Below, piece by piece: positions 1 to 5,784 of a DNA stretch of 7,555 nt. Position numbers and translations under genes: made by a program. The notes under the pieces were generated by a model. It was not told the origin of the DNA and made no database searches. It was given only the letters and a program-made list of their open reading frames with translations. Position 1 is the stretch's first letter; each line of letters begins with the position of its first letter. Source of the stretch: Ignavibacteriaceae bacterium (lineage in GTDB: Bacteria; Bacteroidota; Ignavibacteria; Ignavibacteriales; Ignavibacteriaceae); assembly GCA_023231105.1 (NCBI GenBank), contig JALNWB010000177.1:1-7555 (forward strand). The letters run 5' to 3'.

Positions 1-783
1 GGTGTAAAGTCCGGTTGCGTGCAGTGAAGTAGCGCCTCTTCCAAATTGGGTAAGAACCACTTCAGCAATTTCATCCTGCTTGTCGGAGATGATATACGCA
101 GCTCTCGCGTAATCAAATCCTTCGATGATTACATCAACAATTTTACTTGAGACGAAGAGTAGAAACACCGCGTAAAATGTAAGCGAAAGCGCAGGACGAA
201 CAGGAGAAAGATGTTTGATCTCAATTATAAATCCGGCGATAAGAATAACGAAAATATCGATTATAAAAATTGCCTGCCCCGGACGAATACCATAACGCTT
301 CTGCATAATCGATGCAACGATGTCGGAACCACCTGTTGTTCCTCTAAATTTAAAAACTATTCCCAAACCTAACCCGAGCAGTACCGCGCCAATCAAAATC
401 AAAAAGAAAAAATCATTTTTATAGAGATCAAGAACTGTTTGAGATTTTTGCAATTTTAAAAAAGTAAATCCGGGAATGTCTCCACGGAAGAGATCAATAA
501 AAATTGAGTTTAAAGTGAAAGCGTAAAACGTTCGAATGCCGAAAGTTTTTCCTAATTCCTTTACGCCCCACAGATATAAAGGAACGTTCAAAACCCAGAT
601 CATCAATCCGACGGGAATGGTATAGTTAGACATGTAATGGATAGCCATTGAAAGCCCAGTAACACCACCGGGAACAACCTGCGCATCAACTAAAAATACA
701 CCGATGCCGATAGCCATTATTGCTGCACCAACCGCCATAAAAAAATAATCGAGTAAAGGATGCTTACTAAGTTTTTTGATCAT
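1..783 (-). CDS. YitT family membrane protein (DUF161/DUF2179), C-terminus cut by window edge
   Basis: The minus-strand reading frame is open from ATG at 783-781 to the window edge, giving 261 residues without a stop. About six hydrophobic segments are visible, at roughly residues 12-33, 56-73, 83-98, 124-145, 170-188 and 197-220. Family-typical motifs are VPGGVTGLS (37-45, after the first helix) and RGTTGGSDIVA (147-157, after the fourth). From about residue 225 the soluble DUF2179 domain begins, and its GRGAT...GLYT signature lies at 248-261, exactly at the edge. Family members usually have about 280-300 residues, so only a short tail is missing. YitT proteins are inner-membrane proteins of poorly known function; a transport role is often suggested but I see nothing that proves it. 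The start is supported by a weak purine-rich AGAGAAG upstream and a TAnnTTTG-like element at 816-809. The gene is divergent from the AMP nucleosidase gene. Confidence 0.93.
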   Translation of the reverse strand, partial: MIKKLSKHPLLDYFFMAVGAAIMAIGIGVFLVDAQVVPGGVTGLSMAIHYMSNYTIPVGLMIWVLNVPLYLWGVKELGKTFGIRTFYAFTLNSIFIDLFRGDIPGFTFLKLQKSQTVLDLYKNDFFFLILIGAVLLGLGLGIVFKFRGTTGGSDIVASIMQKRYGIRPGQAIFIIDIFVILIAGFIIEIKHLSPVRPALSLTFYAVFLLFVSSKIVDVIIEGFDYARAAYIISDKQDEIAEVVLTQFGRGATSLHATGLYT

Positions 784-808
784 TCGCTTCTCTAATAAAA
801 ATACAACT

Positions 809-816
809 CAAAATTA
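809..816 (-). promoter_or_regulatory. Candidate Bacteroidota-type -7 promoter element for the YitT gene
   Basis: Read on the minus strand, this is TAATTTTG, a full match to the TAnnTTTG -7 element known from Bacteroidota promoters. It would put transcription start about 20 nt before the YitT ATG. There is no clear TTTG -33 box at the expected spacing; the best candidate is TTTC at about 840-837. An eight-base degenerate motif in AT-rich DNA can occur by chance, so only the good position relative to the start codon supports it. Confidence 0.4.
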
Positions 817-910
817 CCTAATAAATATTTGGTACTGAAATCCCTTGAAGAATTAACTGATGTGATAAACAAAAAGTTTCCTTATTTTTCAAAGCAAAAT
901 TGGATAAAGA

Positions 911-1684
911 ATGAAAACAAAATTAGAAATAGCAAAGAATTGGCTGCCGCGTTACACCGGAACAGAGATAGATGATTTAGGAGAATATCTTCTGCTTACC
1001 AACTTTCATAACTACGTTACAAAATTTGCGGATAAATTTAATTGCGAAATAAAAGGTGTCGGCAGACCGATGCAGACGGCAACCAACAGCAGCGGTTTAA
1101 CAATTATCAATTTTGGAATTGGTTCCGCTAACGCCGCTACAATTATGGATTTGCTTGTTGCCCGTAAACCGAAAGGTGTTTTGTTTCTCGGTAAATGCGG
1201 CGGATTAAAACGTTCTACGGAAATCGGTCATTTTATTCTTCCCACAGCGGCAATCCGTGGCGAGGGAACAAGCAATGATTATCTTCCGCCTGAAGTTCCG
1301 GCGCTTCCTTCCTTTAAATTACACAAATTTGTTTCGGATAGGATTGTTCAAAGAAAGTTAGAATACCGCACCGGTGTAATTTATACAACCAACCGGCGCT
1401 TGTGGGAATGGGACGAAAAGTTTAAAAGATATTTAAAGAAACTTTCCACCATCGGGATTGATATGGAAACAGCAACCATCTTTGTAGTTGGTTTTGCTAA
1501 TGAAATTCCGCGCGGTGCGTTACTGCTCGTCTCTGATGTTCCTATGATTCCTGAAGGCGTAAAAACCGAAGTTTCAGATAAAATGGTAACGGACAAGTTT
1601 TCTACTCTTCACCTTGAAATAGGGATTGACGCAATGACGGAAATTGGAAAGAAAGGTGAAAAAATAAAACACTTTAAATATTAA
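911..1684 (+). CDS. amn: AMP nucleosidase, short form (EC 3.2.2.4)
   Basis: This complete 257-residue protein should hydrolyse AMP to adenine and ribose 5-phosphate in the cytoplasm, part of purine salvage and adenylate-pool control. It belongs to the nucleoside phosphorylase I fold. Visible family features are the N-terminal WLPRYTGT (11-18), the phosphate/ribose-binding-type INFGIGSANAATIMDLL (66-82), LGKCGG (93-98), RGEGTSNDYLPPEVPALP (116-133), the DMETAT ribose-contact motif (184-189, Glu186) and SD at 208-209, where the Asp is expected to assist base leaving. It resembles the roughly 258-residue AMN-like proteins of Bacteroidota and lacks the large N-terminal regulatory region of the about 480-residue E. 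coli Amn, so phosphate/ATP regulation of that kind is not expected. The start follows GGATAAAG, a weak ribosome-binding sequence. A possible but imperfect -7 element (TATTTTTC, 883-890) lies just upstream. The gene is divergent from YitT and converges with the M16 peptidase gene. Confidence 0.94.
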   Translation: MKTKLEIAKNWLPRYTGTEIDDLGEYLLLTNFHNYVTKFADKFNCEIKGVGRPMQTATNSSGLTIINFGIGSANAATIMDLLVARKPKGVLFLGKCGGLKRSTEIGHFILPTAAIRGEGTSNDYLPPEVPALPSFKLHKFVSDRIVQRKLEYRTGVIYTTNRRLWEWDEKFKRYLKKLSTIGIDMETATIFVVGFANEIPRGALLLVSDVPMIPEGVKTEVSDKMVTDKFSTLHLEIGIDAMTEIGKKGEKIKHFKY

Positions 1685-1686
1685 AA

Positions 1687-1746
1687 CTTTGCGCCTCTGC
1701 GTCTTTGCGGTGAAAAGATTTACCGCTAAGTCACAAAGACGCAAAG
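1687..1746. repeat. Inverted repeat of the 'TGCGTCTTTGCGGTGAAA' dispersed type, possible bidirectional terminator
   Basis: The left arm CTCTGCGTCTTTGCGG (1695-1710, continued by TGAAAA) is matched by the reverse complement of 1719-1746, which begins CTTTGCGTCTTTGTGACTTA and continues GCGGTAAA. The outer 15 positions match with only C/T differences, which pair as G-U in RNA, followed by a short bulge and a second matching GCGGT-AAA part. The element sits in the 71-bp gap between two convergent stop codons (1684 and 1758), so a hairpin here could end transcription from both sides. From memory, very similar 'gcaaagacgcaaag' sequences occur scattered between genes in many environmental bacterial genomes, so I call it a REP-like dispersed repeat. 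Only one copy is in this window, so dispersal is not shown here. Confidence 0.65.
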
Positions 1747-1755
1747 AAAACAATT

Positions 1756-4545
1756 TTACTTTTCGGGTAACAGAACAACTTTTACAAACTTATTCATATC
1801 TAAATATTTGTTTGCGTAAGCTTTGATATCATCATTCGTCAGTTTTTCAATCCACGAGTCATACTTCAACATTTCCATCGGGTCTTCATCATTCATTATA
1901 TAGTTTGAAAGAACTCCAACCCAGAATCTATTTTGTTTTAATTTCACTTCGCGTTGACGTTTTTGTGTCTCTTTAACTTTTACAAGTGTTTCCGGCGTAG
2001 TTCCGAAATTCTTAAGACTATCAATCACGTTAAAAACCGCTGTTGTCAATTCATCAACTCTTTTCGGATCGCAGCCAAAATTAATACTGATAGTAACTTT
2101 TGTCGTAGGTATTCTGTAGAACTGATGATAAATTCCAATTCCGTATGTTCCTCCTTTATCTTCGCGAACTACTTCCCGCAGACGGATATTAAGAACATCA
2201 ATTAGAGATTCCATCAAATATTCATTCGATCTGTTCCACTCGAAAGGTGCAGGGAACGAAATACCGACGGTACTTTTTTGTTCAATCCCTTTTTTAACAA
2301 CTTTTTCAATTTTTGTTTCAATTGCTTTTACATGGATGTCTTTCCATGTTTCATTTCTTTTAAGAGAAGGGAGTGAGCCCAAATATTTTTCAACAAAAGG
2401 TTTAAATGAAAGTAAGTCAATATTTCCGGCAAAGACAAAAGTGAAATCACTTGCATCTGCAAAACGGTCTCTATAGAAATTAAATGATTTTATCAAATCC
2501 ATTTCATCTAACCGCTTTAAACTCCACGGCTGAACACGCGGATGATAACTTGCCATTGTAACCATCATTGTATCGTTGAACGCAACACGCGGTTCGTTAC
2601 TGTAATTTTGAAGGTACGCTTTCATTTTTGCTTTGTAAGATTGAAATGAAGTTGTATCAAGTCTCGGCGAAGTGAATTTTAGATAGATCAATTGAAACAT
2701 TGTTTCGGCATCTTTCGGACTGCAAGCACCGTTCAATCCTTCGGAATAGTTGTCGATATAAGGATTTGCCGAAGCGACTTTTCCCGCTAAAGCTTTTTGC
2801 AATTCGTTTATAGAAAAATCTCCAAGTCCGGCTTCGCCTAAAATATCCACTGCGCTGTTTGCCGCTTTAAAAGTTTGATCATCAACCAAAGAAGAACCAC
2901 CGGGACTGAAAGCCGAAAAAGTGATTTCATCATTTTTGAAATCTGTTGGTTTTACTATTACTTTTATTCCGTTTGCAAGTTTCCATTCAATGGTTCCAAG
3001 CTTTTCGGATTTTGTTTCGCTAATAACCGGAGAAGCAGCAGCTAAATTTTTCACTAACGGTTGTTCGAGTGTTTTATCTTTATAAGCGTCAACGATTTCT
3101 TTTCCTACTTTTTCCAGCACTGCGGTTAAGTCGGCTTCGGTCGGAATTTTTATTCCTTCCTTCTCCGGACAATTCACCAGAACGACACGGTTGTCTGCCT
3201 TGATCAACTCGCTAGAAAGTTTGTTCACATCCTCCAGAGTAATACCGGGAACAAGTTTATTCGTTAGTGCAAACGTATTTTCAATCCCAGGAATAGGATC
3301 TCCTTTTAAATAATTGCTAACAAACTGCCAGATTAAAGAGGATGATTCGGTTTTATCTTTTTCATCTTTCTGTTTTTCAATTTGGCGGAGAAGATTTTTT
3401 TTGTGTCTGTCCAATTCGCTTTGTGTAAAGCCGTGTTTACGTACGCGTTCGGCTTCGCGAAGCAGAACCTCAAGCCCACGTTCTATACCGTTATCTTTCA
3501 CCATTGCCTGCAAAAAATTAACATCGGCAGTACGAACCATTCTTCCTCTTCCGGCAAAAGCAAAAGCAAAAGGAGGGTCGGCCAGTTGCGTCAATTCCCT
3601 TAAACGTTCGTTAAACATGCTTCCAAACAATTGATACGTAATTGTTTTTCGATAATCATCAACGGTTGTTACGGCATCAGGCTCCTGTTTGTAATAAAGA
3701 GCAACCGATGAATACATTGCTTCTTTATCGGAAGCAATTGCAAACCGGGTTCCTTGCTGTGACGGAACAGGATAGAGTTCTCGTGCTCTTTCATTTTCCG
3801 GCACTTCAATATTTTCAAAATGATTTTTGATTAGTGTTTCTATTTCAGCTTTATCAAAATCGCCGACGGCAACAACAGCCATAAGATCGGGGCGGTACCA
3901 ATCTTTGTAATAACTTGTAAGCGTTGGATGCGTAAAAGATTTTATAATGTTAATGTCACCGATAGTTAAGCGGTCTGCATATTTTGAATCCTTAAAAAGG
4001 ATCGGAAGTTGTTTGTCGAGCATACGCATTTGGGCGCCACGTCCAAGCCGCCATTCTTCAGTAATTACTCCGCGTTCTTTTTCAATTTCGGTTGAATCGA
4101 ACGCCAAGCCGTGTGCCCAATCTTCTAAAACTAAAAATGCTTTCTGCATGATAGCTTGGCTATCTGTTGGAACTTGAAGCATGTAAACTGTTTCATCAAA
4201 ACTTGTAAAAGCATTTAACTCCGGACCAAACTTCACACCGATTGATTCTAAATAATTGATCAGTTCATTTTTCTTAAAATGATTTGTTCCATTAAAAGCC
4301 ATGTGCTCAACAAAATGAGCGAGTCCTTTTTGATCATCATTTTCCAAAACGCTGCCGGCATTAACAACCAAACGGAGTTCAGCACGCTTTTCAGGTTTTT
4401 TGTTCTGTAAAATGTAATAGTGGATTCCGTTCTTCAAAGTTCCGATAGTTACATCCGGGTTTACGGGTAACTTTTCAGTTTGAGCAATTATGATTTGTGA
4501 GAAAAGTAATGCGCCGAGGATAAGAAAAGATCTAAATGTTGCCAT
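1756..4545 (-). CDS. Secreted M16 family zinc metallopeptidase (PqqL/pitrilysin-like)
   Basis: The complete 929-residue protein starts with a signal peptide (hydrophobic 6-20, probable cleavage after Ala21 in IIIA-QTEK), so it should act in the periplasm or outside the cell. The inverted zinc motif HFVEH is at 77-81: His77 and His81 bind zinc and Glu80 is the catalytic base. The conserved ERGVITEE follows at 157-164, where Glu164 is the likely third ligand and Glu157 the accessory acidic residue by analogy with pitrilysin. Two M16 halves follow one another. The second half has no HxxEH but carries the family-typical REDKGGTYG (794-802), the Arg/Tyr substrate-binding region. The length matches PqqL-like fused M16B peptidases (about 930). 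Such enzymes degrade peptides or unfolded proteins; the substrate here cannot be told. The start is supported by AGGA about 7 nt upstream on the minus strand. The gene lies downstream of two small minus-strand ORFs, with a 49-nt gap to the nearer one, and I see no clear promoter of its own. Confidence 0.95.
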   Translation of the reverse strand: MATFRSFLILGALLFSQIIIAQTEKLPVNPDVTIGTLKNGIHYYILQNKKPEKRAELRLVVNAGSVLENDDQKGLAHFVEHMAFNGTNHFKKNELINYLESIGVKFGPELNAFTSFDETVYMLQVPTDSQAIMQKAFLVLEDWAHGLAFDSTEIEKERGVITEEWRLGRGAQMRMLDKQLPILFKDSKYADRLTIGDINIIKSFTHPTLTSYYKDWYRPDLMAVVAVGDFDKAEIETLIKNHFENIEVPENERARELYPVPSQQGTRFAIASDKEAMYSSVALYYKQEPDAVTTVDDYRKTITYQLFGSMFNERLRELTQLADPPFAFAFAGRGRMVRTADVNFLQAMVKDNGIERGLEVLLREAERVRKHGFTQSELDRHKKNLLRQIEKQKDEKDKTESSSLIWQFVSNYLKGDPIPGIENTFALTNKLVPGITLEDVNKLSSELIKADNRVVLVNCPEKEGIKIPTEADLTAVLEKVGKEIVDAYKDKTLEQPLVKNLAAASPVISETKSEKLGTIEWKLANGIKVIVKPTDFKNDEITFSAFSPGGSSLVDDQTFKAANSAVDILGEAGLGDFSINELQKALAGKVASANPYIDNYSEGLNGACSPKDAETMFQLIYLKFTSPRLDTTSFQSYKAKMKAYLQNYSNEPRVAFNDTMMVTMASYHPRVQPWSLKRLDEMDLIKSFNFYRDRFADASDFTFVFAGNIDLLSFKPFVEKYLGSLPSLKRNETWKDIHVKAIETKIEKVVKKGIEQKSTVGISFPAPFEWNRSNEYLMESLIDVLNIRLREVVREDKGGTYGIGIYHQFYRIPTTKVTISINFGCDPKRVDELTTAVFNVIDSLKNFGTTPETLVKVKETQKRQREVKLKQNRFWVGVLSNYIMNDEDPMEMLKYDSWIEKLTNDDIKAYANKYLDMNKFVKVVLLPEK

Positions 4546-4594
4546 GGTTCCTGTCCTATTTTTGTAAAGAAATGTTTTAAGAATTAAATGAAAT

Positions 4595-4732
4595 TTAAAT
4601 AATTTTATTGAAAAAGTTTAGCGGCATGTAATTAGCTGTTGGTTTTTTGTCTGCAATTCTTGGAAATAACACATCTTCCGCATTTGTTGTTTCTCTATCA
4701 ATTCGGATGCCGATAACGAATTGCCTCATCAT
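4595..4732 (-). CDS. Possible small protein, 45 residues, unknown function
   Basis: The frame runs from ATG-ATG (4732-4727) to TAA (4597-4595) and encodes a 45-residue peptide beginning MMRQFVIGIRIDRETT and ending NYMPLNFFNKII. The composition is balanced and protein-like, unlike the Phe/Lys/Asn-heavy noise typical of AT-rich spacers, and it contains GCG, CCG and GGC codons. There is no membrane segment, cysteine or known motif. AAAAGG directly precedes the tandem ATG codons and could serve as a ribosome binding site for the second ATG. A 12-codon frame (4767-4729) ends in a TGA that overlaps this ATG as ATGA, so translation could be coupled. It lies between the Cys/His small protein and the M16 peptidase on the same strand. 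I do not recognise it. It could be a real small protein, a remnant of a longer gene, or chance. Confidence 0.35.
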   Translation of the reverse strand: MMRQFVIGIRIDRETTNAEDVLFPRIADKKPTANYMPLNFFNKII

Positions 4733-4852
4733 CCTTTTACTTTGCTTTTGGGTTCAAAAGTATCCATAAAACAACGTAATTTTTTGTAAGGTAACGATTT
4801 GCTGTTGTGAATTGATGTCTTAAAGATCAAACTACTATTTTTATGCAGAGAT

Positions 4853-5101
4853 TTAGTTTCTCTCAAAATCATTTGCGATTTGTGTTGGCAATTGTGAAAC
4901 AGTTTTTTCGGAATTGTCTTTGGTGATCTGGTTCCGTAACGGATGATTACAAAATGTTGCAGCTCCAAAGTGAATAAAATGATTGCAAGCCGGATTTTCT
5001 ACAAGACATTGCTCTATTTTACCGCCAATTACTTCTTTTGTGCGGCAATCTTGCAAATAGTCTTCGAATTCTTCTTTACTCTGTGACATTGATTTTTTCA
5101 T
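4853..5101 (-). CDS. Small Cys/His-rich hypothetical protein, 82 residues
   Basis: This is a soluble 82-residue protein with no signal peptide or membrane segment. The first 30 residues are charged and likely helical (SQSKEEFEDYLQD). The middle holds a compact Cys/His cluster: C32-x6-C39-x-H41-x2-H44-x6-C51-x-H53, with another Cys at 19. The spacing suggests a small metal-binding fold (zinc or possibly iron), but I cannot match it to a named family. The tail from about residue 60 is polar and probably disordered. The start at 5101 is well supported: AGGAG (5110-5106) lies 4 nt upstream on the minus strand, the best Shine-Dalgarno sequence in the window. Met5 is an alternative start with poorer spacing. 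The gene is first in the minus-strand series leading to the M16 peptidase and faces the 22-bp repeat array about 200 bp upstream. Confidence 0.72.
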   Translation of the reverse strand: MKKSMSQSKEEFEDYLQDCRTKEVIGGKIEQCLVENPACNHFIHFGAATFCNHPLRNQITKDNSEKTVSQLPTQIANDFERN

Positions 5102-5301
5102 AAGGCTCCTAAACCATGTTAACCTACGATATTAAAAAAACGCGTAACGGCGTGATATTTAAACAAAATCAAAATAATTTTCCAAATAAACAGTAAAAAG
5201 TTAACAATGGATTCATCTGAAAAATGAAGTGAGTTTTCATAATTCTTTCCACTGTAATTATTTTCACACAATTAACATAAAAAACAGACATTAGAAAAAA
5301 C

Positions 5302-5433
5302 AGTAGGGAACCCCCTACAAATTAGTAGGGAACCCCCCACAAATTAGTAGGGAACCCCCCACAAATTAGTAGGGAATCGCCCACAAATTAGTAGGAAACT
5401 CCCTAAACTTTAGTAGGGATTTCCCTACTAATG
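5302..5433. repeat. Six tandem 22-bp units with an internal GTAGGG/CCCTAC dyad
   Basis: Units begin at 5302, 5324, 5346, 5368, 5390 and 5412, each opening with AGTAGG. Unit 1 has core GTAGGGAACCCCCTAC followed by AAATT. Units 2 and 3 are identical to each other and differ from unit 1 by one base, with CCCCAC at the right of the dyad. Unit 4 has GTAGGGAATCGCCCAC, unit 5 has GTAGGAAACTCCCTAA, and unit 6 has GTAGGGATTTCCCTAC. In unit 6 the dyad is perfect: TTAGTAGGGA (5410-5419) and TCCCTACTAA (5422-5431) around TT. The left half-site is kept in nearly all units while the right half varies. The 22-bp period is close to two helical turns, so the units would face the same side of DNA. There are no spacers, so this is not a CRISPR array. 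Cooperative protein binding is the simplest reading; the function is unknown. Confidence 0.9.
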
Positions 5434-5435
5434 GA

Positions 5436-5461
5436 TTTTTTGCGATTTTTTGAAGAAAAAA
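5436..5461. other. Three A/T hexamer tracts phased at 10 bp (probable intrinsic curvature)
   Basis: T6 at 5436-5441, T6 at 5446-5451 and A6 at 5456-5461 repeat with an exact 10-bp step. Tracts of four or more A/T bases in helical phase are known to bend DNA. The first two tracts also form a direct repeat, GATTTTTTGC then GATTTTTTGA. The second and third form an inverted repeat, GATTTTTT (5444-5451) and AAAAAATC (5456-5463) around GAAG. The tracts begin 3 bp after the last 22-bp unit. Confidence 0.6.
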
Positions 5462-5675
5462 TCAATTCTCCTTCTTTTATTTGCAAAAAGAAATCCTAGA
5501 GCGGTAAAACAGCATGGTTGATGTTTAATGTTTGATGGAAGATGTAATGAAACCAAAGCGCTATAATTAACTCTACGGTAAGAAGATTATTATTTCTATA
5601 AAACCCTTTTATCAATTTTGATTTTTTACGGCTTTCTTTTTTCGGATAAATGTGTTTTTCTTCTAATTTTACGAC

Positions 5676-5683
5676 TATCTTTG
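5676..5683 (+). promoter_or_regulatory. Candidate -7 element (TATCTTTG) for the CotH-family gene
   Basis: TATCTTTG fully matches the Bacteroidota TAnnTTTG -7 element. TGTG at 5651-5654 is a three-of-four match to the TTTG -33 box, with a 21-bp spacer, inside the usual 19-21 range. Transcription would then begin near 5690 and leave a leader of about 95 nt before the ATG at 5785. The 22-bp array would lie about 240 bp upstream of this element. Confidence 0.45.
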
Positions 5684-5784
5684 TGGTATAGTTTATGTTG
5701 AGAAAAACGTGGTTCCTGAATAATCATTTTATTCCCCAAATTATTTAGTCTCTTTGAAGAAAAGCAAGTTTTCGCGTTATCAAA

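Larger units (their letters stand above)
5102..5784. other. Divergent intergenic region with repeat array and bent-DNA-like tracts
   Basis: This stretch of 683 bp lies between the divergent starts of the Cys/His small protein (5101) and the CotH-type protein (5785). I find no convincing coding frame on either strand; open frames here are short and rich in Phe and Lys from A/T runs. It contains the 22-bp tandem palindromic array (5302-5433), phased A/T hexamers (5436-5461) and a -7 promoter-like box (5676-5683). The parts at 5111-5301 and 5464-5640 are AT-rich without structure I can name. No tRNA-like fold or clear riboswitch signature was seen. Confidence 0.6.

Noticed and set aside
3314..3830. 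Plus-strand frames inside the M16 peptidase gene
   Set aside because: They lie antisense to a well-supported full-length peptidase and have Ser/Arg/Cys-rich compositions typical of reversed coding sequence.
4729..4968. 79-codon minus-strand frame overlapping the Cys/His small protein
   Set aside because: It overlaps the better supported 82-residue gene by 116 bp in another frame, has no ribosome binding site and has a Lys/Ser/His-heavy composition. Only its last 12 codons look protein-like, and these are treated with the 45-residue ORF.
5302..5433. CRISPR array
   Set aside because: The 22-bp units are directly adjacent with no unique spacers, and no cas gene is present.
5302..5433. G-quadruplex cluster on the minus strand
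   Set aside because: The G5-G6 runs are separated by about 16 nt, too long for a typical quadruplex, and units 4-6 lose the long runs.
5412..5441. Intrinsic terminator formed by the last 22-bp unit and the following T run
   Set aside because: The perfect arms leave only a 2-nt loop, the T run starts several bases after the stem, and no plus-strand gene ends upstream.
5690..5784. Riboswitch in the CotH-type gene leader
   Set aside because: The predicted leader is about 95 nt and AT-rich, with no strong helices or known conserved core.
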